DNA of 64,000 nt, taken from NCBI RefSeq assembly GCF_003143995.1, contig NZ_QFWG01000003.1, forward strand, positions 112,457 through 176,456, in the 5' to 3' direction. Position numbers and translations under genes: made by a program. This document shows, in pieces, positions 1 through 8,478 of the stretch. The notes below the pieces were generated by a model. That model saw only the letters and a program-made list of their open reading frames with translations, was not told the DNA's origin and ran no database searches. Source of the DNA: Pseudoglutamicibacter cumminsii. Its GTDB lineage: Bacteria; Actinomycetota; Actinomycetes; Actinomycetales; Micrococcaceae. Within the stretch, counting starts at the first letter, position 1. Each line of letters starts with the position of its first letter.

Positions 1-469
<469 letters not shown>

Positions 470-471
470 TT

Positions 472-747
472 ATGGCTACGTTGGATGTGGAAGTTGTCGC
501 AGCAGACCGCCACGTGTGGTCTGGTGAGGCACGTTTCGTGAAAGCAACCACGGTGGAAGGTGAGATCGGTGTCATGCCGTCCCACTCGCCACTCATGGCT
601 CTGCTTGCCAGCGGCGACGTGGAGGTAGAGCCCGTCGATGGCGCTCGCATCCACATTCAGGCCGCTGGGGGCTTCTTCTCGGTCGATTCGAACCGAGTCA
701 CCATTGTCGCTGACCGTGCGTCGCTCGTGGACTCGACCGTAGCCTGA
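472..747 (+). CDS. atpC: F1Fo ATP synthase subunit epsilon (short form)
   Basis: Epsilon subunit of the ATP synthase central stalk. At 91 residues it carries only the N-terminal beta-sandwich domain (LDVEVVAADRHVWSGEA, then EGEIGVMPSHSPLMALL and a glycine-rich GGFFSV strand). The C-terminal helical hairpin that inhibits ATP hydrolysis in longer bacterial homologues (~130-140 aa) is missing, as in several actinobacterial epsilons. The start ATG lies 2 bp after the atpD stop, so translation is probably coupled. It is the last ATP synthase gene of the operon; DUF2550 follows 6 bp later. Confidence 0.97.
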   Translation: MATLDVEVVAADRHVWSGEARFVKATTVEGEIGVMPSHSPLMALLASGDVEVEPVDGARIHIQAAGGFFSVDSNRVTIVADRASLVDSTVA

Positions 748-753
748 TTCACC

Positions 754-1197
754 ATGTCGATAGCACAGGGGCTACTCCTGTTGGGAGTTCTTGTTCTTGT
801 GGTGATCGGCGCCTACTTCGTTGCTATGGGGGTACGCCGCAACCAGTTGCGGCGTACCCTCGGCACGTTTAAGAGTGCACTGGAAAACCACCAGAACCGA
901 TGGACGAAAGTCATCTGCAGGTACGGCGACCACAGGCTCGACGTACTGCGCCTGTTCTCGGTGAGCCCCATCCCAGTGATGAAGCTGCAACGGCCGGACA
1001 TTGAAGTTCTGGGTTGGGAACCATCCGAGAACGTTGGGGGCCGTTTACCGGCAGACTGGGTTGTGGTCAACCTGAAAAACCGGGAAGAATCACTTCGTCT
1101 CGCGATGAGCTACGGAGACTACACCGGCCTCGCCTCGTGGGTCGAAGCCGGGCCGGTAGCTGGCATGGGGACGTGGCGTCAATCGCCATCGAACTGA
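754..1197 (+). CDS. DUF2550 family membrane-anchored protein
   Basis: A 147-residue protein of the DUF2550 family, which in many actinobacteria lies directly behind atpC. It has one N-terminal transmembrane helix (about residues 5-27, LLLLGVLVLVVIGAYFVAMG) followed by basic residues (RRNQLRR), so the rest should be cytoplasmic. That domain contains the family-like segments RWTKVICRYGDHRLDVLRLFS and PADWVVVNLKNREESLRLAMSYGDYTGLASWVE. Its function is unknown. It sits 6 bp after atpC and ahead of a strong hairpin, so it is probably the last gene of the atp transcript. Confidence 0.9.
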   Translation: MSIAQGLLLLGVLVLVVIGAYFVAMGVRRNQLRRTLGTFKSALENHQNRWTKVICRYGDHRLDVLRLFSVSPIPVMKLQRPDIEVLGWEPSENVGGRLPADWVVVNLKNREESLRLAMSYGDYTGLASWVEAGPVAGMGTWRQSPSN

Positions 1198-1207
1198 TTG
1201 CTCGTAA

Positions 1208-1249
1208 CTGTTGGGGCTCCTCACCGAATCCGGTGAGGAGCCCCAACAG
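1208..1249. terminator. Bidirectional terminator between DUF2550 and nucS
   Basis: A perfect 18-bp stem (CTGTTGGGGCTCCTCACC at 1208-1225 against 1232-1249) with a 6-nt loop. It lies between convergent genes. A short T-rich stretch follows on the plus strand (TTTAAAG). Confidence 0.9.
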
Positions 1250-1256
1250 TTTAAAG

Positions 1257-1282
1257 CCCTATGTTCTAGTCCTAACGTCTAG
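1257..1282 (-). repeat. 13-bp tandem repeat spanning the nucS stop codon
   Basis: On the minus strand two adjacent 13-mers, CTAGACGTTAGGA (1282-1270) and CTAGAACATAGGG (1269-1257), agree at 9 of 13 positions. The first contains the nucS stop TAG; the second puts another TAG 13 bp downstream, in a different frame. Confidence 0.55.
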
Positions 1283-1974
1283 AACAGCCGTGACTCGACG
1301 TCATCCACGCCGCGCATCGCCTCGTAATCAAGAACCAAGCATTCAATGTCCCGATCCTCAGCGAGCGTACGAGCCTGCGGCTTAATGAGTTGCGCCGCGA
1401 AAATACCGCGCACAGGCGCCAAATGAGGGTCGCGGTTCATCAACTCAAGATAGCGGGTCAACTGCTCCACGCCATCGATCTCACCGCGACGCTTGAGCTC
1501 AATCGCAACGTAGCCGCCATTCGCATCGCGAGCGAGGATATCCACCGGCCCGATAGCGGTCATGTACTCACGCCGCACCAGAGCCGCGCCCTCGCCAATC
1601 AAGTGGATCTGCTCAGCCAAAAGGCGCTGCAAATCAGCCTCGACGCCATCCTTGATGAGCCCTGGGTCCACACCGAACTCGTGCGACTCATCAGAAAAGA
1701 CCTCATAGATGCGGATAGTCAGCGTATCTCCGGTTTTAGCGTTACGGACGATCCACATCGACTCGACGCCTTCTGCAGCATCGACGTCATCGGGTTCCTG
1801 CACGTGAGTAGTGACCGGCGCGCTCATCCAGTTGAGAGGCTTATAGGAGCCGCCATCGTTATGAATCAGGACCGAACCATCAGCCTTGACCATGATGAGC
1901 CGCTTGGCTTTCGGCAGGTGGGCGTTGAGCCGACCAGTGTAATCAACAGCGCATGTAGCAATCAGAAGTCGCAT
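1279..1974 (-). CDS. nucS: Endonuclease NucS (EndoMS), mismatch-specific
   Basis: NucS/EndoMS cuts both strands at mismatches and is the core of the mutS/mutL-independent mismatch repair of actinobacteria and archaea. The 231-residue protein has the N-terminal dimerisation/DNA-binding half ([33 protein letters not shown]) and the RecB-like nuclease half. Catalytic landmarks are the Asp in GPVDILARD and the E-x-K in [26 protein letters not shown]. It ends in the hydrophobic tail VESRLF, the place where NucS proteins carry their beta-clamp-binding motif. It converges on the atp operon, separated from it by an 18-bp stem terminator. Confidence 0.95.
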   Translation of the reverse strand: MRLLIATCAVDYTGRLNAHLPKAKRLIMVKADGSVLIHNDGGSYKPLNWMSAPVTTHVQEPDDVDAAEGVESMWIVRNAKTGDTLTIRIYEVFSDESHEFGVDPGLIKDGVEADLQRLLAEQIHLIGEGAALVRREYMTAIGPVDILARDANGGYVAIELKRRGEIDGVEQLTRYLELMNRDPHLAPVRGIFAAQLIKPQARTLAEDRDIECLVLDYEAMRGVDDVESRLF

Positions 1975-2062
1975 CCAGGCTAGTTTAGCTCCAGCCGGTG
2001 CGCATGCGTGGAGCTGGGTAGGGTGTTAACTGTTTGATGGGCCTCGTGAAGGGAAGGGAACC

Positions 2063-2443
2063 TTGGGACGCAAGAACCGCCGTGCCCCGCAAGGACGCGG
2101 GCCAAGTCGTCGCGGCGGGGGATCGTGTCAGTCGGCGCCGTCCCGGGGTTCGCGCCCGGTCCGTACGAGAGCATGGGATCTGGATGCGGGTGCCGGATGG
2201 CTCCACTACGGCCACGAACCCCTCCAAGAGTTCAGCGACGGGCTATGGCACGTCCGAGCAGTACCTGGCTACGGTGCTGGGAAACACTACCGCTGCCCAG
2301 GCTGTGACCAGCTGATCCCGCCCGGGGTAGCTCACGTCGTTGCATGGCGCGCCGACGGCTCCCGCTCAGATGCAGACGTGGAAGCGGACCGCCGCCACTG
2401 GCACAACAAATGCTGGGATAACCACGCGCCGCGTTGCCGTTAA
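2063..2443 (+). CDS. Small conserved actinobacterial protein with CxxC / HWHxxCW zinc-binding-like motifs
   Basis: A 126-residue protein with a basic N-terminus (GRKNRRAPQGRGPSRRGGG) and a compact C-terminal part: HVRAVPGYGAGKHYRCPGCDQLIPPGVAHVVAWR, then RHWHNKCW. The CPGC pair together with the HWHNKCW motif suggests a small zinc site. Similar actinobacterial proteins are often annotated as ATP/GTP-binding, but no P-loop is visible here. The TTG start is supported by a GAAGGGAA sequence just upstream; an ATG alternative is not available in frame nearby. It is divergent from nucS. Its function is unknown. Confidence 0.7.
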   Translation: MGRKNRRAPQGRGPSRRGGGSCQSAPSRGSRPVRTRAWDLDAGAGWLHYGHEPLQEFSDGLWHVRAVPGYGAGKHYRCPGCDQLIPPGVAHVVAWRADGSRSDADVEADRRHWHNKCWDNHAPRCR

Positions 2444-2485
2444 AACCGCGTATCAGCGGGCGTGATACTCCACTAGCGTGTTTCT

Positions 2486-2523
2486 GCATCCATCAGCGTG
2501 CATCTGTGTTGTCAACGTGCATC
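2486..2523 (-). repeat. 19-bp tandem repeat spanning the stop codon of the AI-2E transporter gene
   Basis: On the minus strand, unit 1 (2523-2505) begins GATGCACGTTGA and holds the transporter's stop TGA. Unit 2 (2504-2486) begins GATGCACGCTGA and repeats it 19 bp later. Weaker 20-bp copies (AGCGKG...) continue on the plus strand back to about 2455. Confidence 0.55.
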
Positions 2524-3972
2524 TTGGCGGCGGAAGAACACTTCCTTGATCAGCGTGATCGCCGCTGCCGCAACCGGGATCGCCATCAGAGCACCCAGGA
2601 CACCGAACAACGCACCACCAGCGATCACGGCAATCACGACCACGGCACCTGGTACCTTCACTGCACGCGACATGATCTTTGGCGAGATGAAGTACGCCTC
2701 GACCTGTAGATAAACGATGTAGAGGATCGCGTACAGCAGAGTCGACTGCCACGACAACGAGAACAGATCTACGATTACGACGAGCGCACCCGCTGTCACG
2801 CCACCGACGAGCGGGATGAACGCGAGCATCGCGACACACAGCGCAAGCAACAGCGAATAGGGGACGCCGAAGATCGTCATCAGAATGAATGAGAAACAAG
2901 CGTTGATGATAGCGACCGTGGCTTGCCCCATGACGTAGTTACCAACGGAGCGGGTGATGTTCTCTGACAGGACAGCAACGCGTTCCCGCTTGGATGCCGG
3001 CGCGAACGAGTAGACGAACAGTTTCAGCTGAGGCATCGAGGCCAGGAAATAGGTCGCGAGAACGAAGACGATGAGTGCTCCGAAGAAGAACTGGCCCACA
3101 AAGTTGCCGGCGTTGATCACGTTCGCGAGTGTGTCGGGGCTATTGATGAAGGCCCTGACTTCTTCATTAGCTTTGTCGATGACGTGGAACTGCGCATCGA
3201 GTTTTTCGACCAGTGGATGGTTCGTGACACCATCGAGGATCGTGGGAGCCCGGCGGGCCAGCTCGGTGATCTGAGTTATAAGCGCCGGGATCAGCAAGCT
3301 CAAGAACCCGCCGATGAACGCGACCATGCCGAGGGCGACCACAAGCACGCCGATCCACCTACGCCAACCGCGCGATTCGAAGAAGCGAACGATGGGGTTG
3401 AGGCCGAGCGCGATGAACATCGCCAACGCGATCCAGGTCAATAGTTGTGACAGTTCGGCGAGGACGAGCCAAGCGATGACTGCGATGGCTACGCCTACCG
3501 CAAGGCCGAAACCCGTTTTGACGGGGGTGCTAGCCACAGCTGAACCAGCTGGCTTCCCGTCTGCGTCGTCAAGGTCTGACTGCAGTGTTGCATCCGTATC
3601 GACGGTGAAGCCGCCCGCAGGTTCTTGCATATGGCGATCGGGCGCTTCTGTTGTCGTGAGGGCGCGGCCAAGCCACGAAGGTACGAACTTGCGGAAGCGT
3701 GTTGCTACAGGCGTAGACGCCGCAGCGGGCTTATGTGTGTCCTGTACAGATGATGCGCCGTCGGATGCATCCCGGCTATCCGCGTGTAGCGTTGCGCTTT
3801 CAGCTGATTCCTCATCCGCATCGTCAGCGTCTCCGTCGCGGGCATCTGAAGCTAGACGCACTTCTTCCGGGAGATCATCGGGTTGCATCCCAGGCGGGCG
3901 CATGTTTACGGTTTCAGACTCCGAGGGTGAGGTCTCGTCTTGATGCGGCGTCATGTGGGCTAGATTACCCAA
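2512..3972 (-). CDS. AI-2E family transporter (PerM/YdiK-like permease)
   Basis: A multi-pass inner-membrane protein of the AI-2E exporter (DUF20) family. The ~150 N-terminal residues are polar, acidic and low in complexity and should be cytoplasmic. The membrane domain starts with VASTPVKTGFGLAVGVAIAVIAWLVLAELSQLLTWIALAMFIALGLNPIVRFFESRGWRRW. The family's central amphipathic insertion (RRAPTILDGVTNHPLVEKLD) and C-terminal helices with FIPLVGGVTAGALVVIVDLFS are present. The first start is TTG at 3972; an ATG 18 bases downstream (MTPHQDET) is equally plausible, since neither has a clear ribosome binding site. The substrate cannot be read from sequence. Confidence 0.85.
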   Translation of the reverse strand: MGNLAHMTPHQDETSPSESETVNMRPPGMQPDDLPEEVRLASDARDGDADDADEESAESATLHADSRDASDGASSVQDTHKPAAASTPVATRFRKFVPSWLGRALTTTEAPDRHMQEPAGGFTVDTDATLQSDLDDADGKPAGSAVASTPVKTGFGLAVGVAIAVIAWLVLAELSQLLTWIALAMFIALGLNPIVRFFESRGWRRWIGVLVVALGMVAFIGGFLSLLIPALITQITELARRAPTILDGVTNHPLVEKLDAQFHVIDKANEEVRAFINSPDTLANVINAGNFVGQFFFGALIVFVLATYFLASMPQLKLFVYSFAPASKRERVAVLSENITRSVGNYVMGQATVAIINACFSFILMTIFGVPYSLLLALCVAMLAFIPLVGGVTAGALVVIVDLFSLSWQSTLLYAILYIVYLQVEAYFISPKIMSRAVKVPGAVVVIAVIAGGALFGVLGALMAIPVAAAAITLIKEVFFRRQDAR

Positions 3973-4105
3973 GTTTCAAGTGATTTTCGGACAGGCTCTA
4001 GATCGACTCGTTAGACTCTTTCTATGCGCGGCTGTGTCTGCGTATGTGACTTGACCGAACTGCGGCGTGCTTCGCCGCGGCTGATACGAGGATGATTGAC
4101 CTATA

Positions 4106-6402
4106 GTGCGAAAAATTATCAGCACGGTAGCCCTGGTGATAGGCGTGGTGTGCCTCATCATCGGTATTGGACTTATGACGTGGTGGTCGCCCGAGGATCG
4201 CCTCAGCGCGGAAGTTCCGCAGGACACCCCGGACGCGCCTATCACGATGATCTCTTCGGATCTTCATCTGGCTCCTGAATCGAATCCCGAGGTCAAGTTG
4301 GGTGAGGGCAGCAAATTCACTGTTGTTGTTGCCCGTCCGTGGGATATCGATGCTTGGGCTGGCTCCTCGGCGGTGAACGTCATCGAATCTGTGGATACTG
4401 ATGAGCGTACGTTCAAGGTTGAGCACAGAAAGGGCGAGGCGAAGGCGCCGAACCCGAAAGGCTCTGATCTGTGGATCTCAGAATCGGAGCAGGACGGCCG
4501 TTGGGATGTGACCTGGCCTGAGGAGATCCGTGGGCCGATTGCTTTGATGGTCATGAAGGACGGCTCTGAGCCTGCTCCTAAGGATCTTGTGGTGACGTGG
4601 GACAACCCGGAGGCTGAGACGTCGGTCAAGTGGTCTAAAGCGACTCCGTGGTTCGTTGCAGCCGTCATCTTGTTTGGTCTTGCGCTGATTCTGGCGATGT
4701 CGCGTCCTAAGAAGCGCACTGGGCGGCGCGTAGCTGAGTCTCCGCGTCGTGCCGCTGCGGCTCGGCGTGAGAGTGGTGTAGGCGAGAGGCGTCCGCGCCA
4801 AGGACGCCAGGCCGCAGCAGGTTCTGGCGCCGCTGCCGCGGGTGTTGTGACTGCGGATGCGGTTGCTCCAGAGAATGCGCGTACTGATGACGTCGACGCA
4901 TCCGAAGAGAACGCGGTAGAGGACGTTCGCGGGGAAGAGCAACATGCTGGTTTGCCTAATTTTGGTGGTACCGAGCCGTATGTCCCGCAGTCGGATGACA
5001 CGATCGTTTCGAACCGTATGCATGGGGTCGTAGCTCCCGCTGAAGCTGAGGAAGCCGATGCCGAAGCTGAGGACGTCGAGGCTGAGGACGAGACCGTTCC
5101 TGCGGACGCAGGGGAGTCCGCGGCCGAGCATGACGTTGCGGATGTATCGAACGACGCTGACTCGAACGACGATGACTCGAACGACAACGATTTCGATGGC
5201 GGAATGCCTGTCGTGCAGTCGTACGGCGATGACACGGAAGTCATCGATGTTGAGGCCGTCGATGATGAGGCCCAGCAGGAGGGTGGCGCTGTGAAGCCTG
5301 AAGATGATCAGCGTATGCAGTCCGTAGCCGATAACGGTGACCAAGCGCCAGGTGCCCGCCGCCGTGGCCAGGCCCCTCGCCAACGTTTGTGGAAGCGTCT
5401 GGCTGCTGCCGGCGCTGCTTTGGGTGTTGCAGTTCCTGCGCAGTTGGCTTGGGCGGATCCGTCATCGGATACCGTCGCGTTGTCGACACCTTCAGAGGTG
5501 GAATCTTCTGACGATGAGGCCTACTCGGTCTTGGTTACGTCGCAGCTTGAGCGCATCATCAAGGATGCTAGCGAGGTTGGCGCCACGGGTGACAAGGACC
5601 GCGACGCTAAGAAGCTTGAGGATCGCTTCGATGGCGCGGCATTGACCTTGCGTAAAGACCTGTACTCGGCGCTCAAGAAGAAGGTCAAGCTGAATGACAA
5701 TCTTGTTCCGCCGATTTCGAGCAAGGTTGTGACAGCCGCTGTTCCGGTTGATCGTGAGTTCCCTCGCACCGTGATGGCGGTGACGACAGACAGCAACAAG
5801 GATCTGCCGGTCGTCGTGACGCTCAAGCAGGCGAGCGCGCGTGAGCAGTACAAGGTTGTCTCTGCCGTTCCGATGGTCGAAAAGGCAACGTTCCCAGGCA
5901 TCGCTGTAGGAGATCCGCAAGTGAGTGTGGTTGCTCCGGGCGATTCTAAGGATGGCCTGATGTCGCCCGACGAGGCTTTGAAGCAGTTCGCTGCCGCGCT
6001 CGCGAAGGAGAAGTCGGATCTGCGAAGAAGTTTGCAAAGTCGTCGATGGTGGACCAGCTCCGTAAAGCGAATGCGGACACGAAGAAGAGCTACGAGGACG
6101 ACGGCAAGGGTAAGTTCACGACGTCCTACAAGGTTGATGCCAAGTCCGCGAACGCCGTGAAGCTTCCTGACGGCAGCGTCATGGTTTCCGGTTCGATCAC
6201 GGAGACCATGACGATGACTCCGGAAGAGGACGGCGGCAAGACGACGTTGGCCGGATTCATTCGTGAGTTTATTGGGGAGAAGGAAACCGAGAAGCCGATC
6301 GAGGCCCGGTTGACGATCCCTGTTGTCATCAATATTAAGAACGGTAAGCCGGCAGAGATCGTTGGTATGTCGTACGTACCGGTTGGCGCTGAGCTGAAGT
6401 AG
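4106..6402 (+). pseudogene. Frameshifted large membrane protein with acidic linker (unrecognised family)
   Basis: One gene split by a frameshift. The first frame starts at about 4106 with a TM helix (residues 3-26), an extracellular domain, a second TM helix (about 183-201, WFVAAVILFGLALILAM), an Arg-rich stretch, a long Asp/Glu/Ala-rich linker (about 265-400) and a third hydrophobic segment (AAAGAALGVAVPAQLAWADP). The C-terminal domain runs to ...LAKEKSDL near base 6020, after which the frame becomes Arg-rich nonsense and stops at 6160. The missing end continues in another frame (AKKFAKSSMVDQLRKANADTKKSYEDDGKGKF...) to 6402. Adding one G in CTGCGAAG at 6020-6024 gives SDLAKKFAKSS, so a 1-base deletion or a sequencing error is the simplest reading. 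The intact product would be ~766 aa. The start codon is GTG. Confidence 0.8.
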
Positions 6403-6467
6403 TTGTCTGGGCTCCGTAGCCGTTGAATGCAGTGCTTTCGGGGTGTCGTTGAGAGGATGATTCCGTC

Positions 6468-7472
6468 TTGTCTATGAGTTCCTCATCGTTTGAGCCGCAA
6501 GGCATGGGCCAGGATCAGGGCGCACCTGAGCGTCAGGTTGAGCCTGCTGTTCCGGCGTCTTCGGCTGGTGCGGTGGATCTGTCGGCTTTAAGTCAGCAGG
6601 CCCAGCATGCAGCAAACGCAACCGCGTCTGATCAGGCCACCGCCACATCGGGCATGGAAGCGACGCTGGGGCAGTGGGCCACGGTCATTACTGAGCAATC
6701 GCTTCAGGAGTTCGCGCAGCTAAGCGCGCGTGTTCCGGCGTTCATGGTCGCGTATTCGGCCCGTTCCGAGTCGGCTGACGCGGTGGTTCGCGTTGTCGAC
6801 GATGCGGTTGAGGCTCAGGCCGGCAAGTTCATCCTGGGTGTTGTGGATGTCGATGAGCAGCCACGGGTTGCCCAGGCGCTGCAGATTCAGCAGGTCCCGA
6901 TGGTGCTAGCGATCTTGGGTGGCCGACCGATGCCGTTGTTCGCTGGCCCGGTCGATGCTGAGCAGATGGCTGCGGCTCTTCAGGAATTGCAGCAGGTCGC
7001 TGTTCAGCAGGGCATGGCGTCCACTGTTCCTCCGATCAACACTGCCGGCGCTGAAGCCACCGGTGGGCGGTTCGCTGAGGCTGATGCGCTGGTTGCGCAG
7101 GGGGAGTACGATGCGGCGCGGGCTCTGTACGAGCGTGCGGTTGAGGAGAACCCGGCTGATGCTGAGGCCGAGGCTGGCGTGCATCGGGTGGATCTGTTGA
7201 AGCGTGTCTCTGCTTTTGATGCGCAGGCGGTGCGTGACGCTGCAGCCTCCCGTCCGGATGATGTTCAGGCTCAGATCGACGTTGCTGATCTTGATGTTGT
7301 GGGTGGGCACGTGGATGACGCCTTCTTGCGTTTGATCCGCTTCATCGGTGCGCACCACGGCGATGACAGGGAGACCGCGCGCGTGCATTTGGTTGAGCTG
7401 TTTAGCGCGGTGGGACAGAACGATCCGCGTGTTGCAGCTGGCCGCCGCAAGCTCGCGATGAGCTTGTTCTAG
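6468..7472 (+). CDS. Co-chaperone YbbN-like protein (thioredoxin fold without CxxC, plus TPR)
   Basis: A 334-residue cytoplasmic protein. After a Gln/Ala-rich N-terminus (~65 aa), residues ~70-175 form a thioredoxin-like domain: FMVAYSARSESADAVVRVVDDAV, then KFILGVVDVDEQPRVAQALQIQQVPMVLAILGGRPMPLFAGPV. The cis-Pro motif (QVPM) is present, but the redox CxxC is replaced by SARSE and there is no cysteine, so it cannot be an oxidoreductase. The C-terminal ~140 residues (EADALVAQGEYDAARALYERAVEENPADAEAEAG) are TPR-like. This is the actinobacterial YbbN/CnoX-like arrangement, a chaperone-associated protein. The TTG start has AGAGGA 10 bp upstream; an ATG lies two codons later. Confidence 0.85.
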   Translation: MSMSSSSFEPQGMGQDQGAPERQVEPAVPASSAGAVDLSALSQQAQHAANATASDQATATSGMEATLGQWATVITEQSLQEFAQLSARVPAFMVAYSARSESADAVVRVVDDAVEAQAGKFILGVVDVDEQPRVAQALQIQQVPMVLAILGGRPMPLFAGPVDAEQMAAALQELQQVAVQQGMASTVPPINTAGAEATGGRFAEADALVAQGEYDAARALYERAVEENPADAEAEAGVHRVDLLKRVSAFDAQAVRDAAASRPDDVQAQIDVADLDVVGGHVDDAFLRLIRFIGAHHGDDRETARVHLVELFSAVGQNDPRVAAGRRKLAMSLF

Positions 7473-7486
7473 ATGAGCTTGTTTTA
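7457..7486 (+). repeat. 15-bp tandem duplication spanning the ybbN-like stop codon
   Basis: GATGAGCTTGTTCTA (7457-7471) is followed at once by GATGAGCTTGTTTTA (7472-7486), one mismatch in 15. The period is in frame, so the second copy gives a second in-frame TAG after another Met-Ser-Leu-Phe. Confidence 0.8.
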
Positions 7487-7515
7487 GGAGAACCGCGGCA
7501 TCCTGCCAGCTACGT

Positions 7516-7553
7516 GATGCAAGCACCACCCTCAACGGCGTGGTGCTTGCATC
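7516..7553 (+). terminator. Terminator after the ybbN-like gene
   Basis: A perfect 14-bp stem (GATGCAAGCACCAC at 7516-7529 with 7540-7553) and a 10-nt loop, followed by GTTTAAG. A GTG that could start the next gene at 7540 lies inside this hairpin, which argues for the downstream ATG at 7582. Confidence 0.8.
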
Positions 7554-7581
7554 GTTTAAGCGTGCGTGTTTGGATTTTTCT

Positions 7582-8478
7582 ATGACACATAACGCGAGCG
7601 AACCCGCGCATAACCACGACCGAAACGAACAAGCTCCCCAGAGCTATCAGAACGACACACCGCAGAATTACAGAGCACAGGAGAACCCTCCTGAAAGCCA
7701 CCACATGCAACAGCTGGCCGATCCGTCTACGGCGGCGGTGAGCTTCCGCGGTTTAGGCAAGACGTTCGGGGACAAGGTCGCTGTATACCCATTCGCGTTT
7801 GATGTCCCACGCGGCTCGTTCTACGGTTTGGTCGGCCCGAATGGTGCCGGTAAGACGACGACGCTGTCGATGCTGACGGGCTTGTTGCGCCCGGATATGG
7901 GCCATGCGTACGTGCACGGCGTTGATGTGTGGGAGCAGCCGCTTGTGGCTAAGCAGAAGCTGGGTGTTCTCGCGGATGGCATGCGTCTTTTCGATCGTCT
8001 TTCAGGTCGTCAGCTGATCACGTATACGGGTCGTCTGCGTGGCATGGATGCCGCGGTGGTCGATGAGCGGGTTGAGGACCTTCTGCGGGTCATGGATCTG
8101 CAGGGCGCGGCTGACAAGCAGGTCGTTGATTATTCGGCCGGTATGCATAAGAAGGTTGCGTTGGCGTGCGCGATGGTTCATGCGCCGCAGGTTTTGGTTC
8201 TGGATGAGCCGTTCGAGGCCGTTGATCCGGTTTCGAGCGCGAACATTCGCGACATTCTGAACACGTACGTCGAGCAGGGCGGCACGGTTCTGATTTCGAG
8301 CCACGTTATGGATTTGGTTCAGCGGATGTGCTCGCACGTTGCGGTGATTGCTCAGGGCGAGTTGAAGGCTGCGGGCACGGTGGACGATGTGCGTGGCGGT
8401 ATGTCGCTTGAGGATCGCTTTGTTGATCTGGTGGGTGGCCGAGGCGAGCACGGGGGTTTGTCTTGGTTGCACAACTGA
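7582..8478 (+). CDS. ABC transporter ATP-binding protein (ABC-2 exporter type)
   Basis: Nucleotide-binding subunit of an ABC-2 type exporter. After a polar ~50-residue leader rich in His/Asn/Gln, the ATPase domain shows Walker A GPNGAGKTTT (about residue 85), a Q-loop region, the signature-equivalent YSAGMHKKVALACAM, Walker B VLVLDEPFEAVD and the switch His in VLISSHVMD. The signature is SAG instead of SGG. The ATG at 7582 was chosen because the upstream GTG lies in a terminator; an ATG at 7705 is also possible. The gene overlaps the permease gene by 16 bp, so the two are surely co-translated. The cargo is unknown. Confidence 0.9.
   Translation: MTHNASEPAHNHDRNEQAPQSYQNDTPQNYRAQENPPESHHMQQLADPSTAAVSFRGLGKTFGDKVAVYPFAFDVPRGSFYGLVGPNGAGKTTTLSMLTGLLRPDMGHAYVHGVDVWEQPLVAKQKLGVLADGMRLFDRLSGRQLITYTGRLRGMDAAVVDERVEDLLRVMDLQGAADKQVVDYSAGMHKKVALACAMVHAPQVLVLDEPFEAVDPVSSANIRDILNTYVEQGGTVLISSHVMDLVQRMCSHVAVIAQGELKAAGTVDDVRGGMSLEDRFVDLVGGRGEHGGLSWLHN

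Noticed and set aside
7540..7581. GTG start at 7540 for the ABC ATPase gene
   Set aside because: It lies inside the 3' arm of a perfect terminator hairpin; the ATG at 7582 is more likely.
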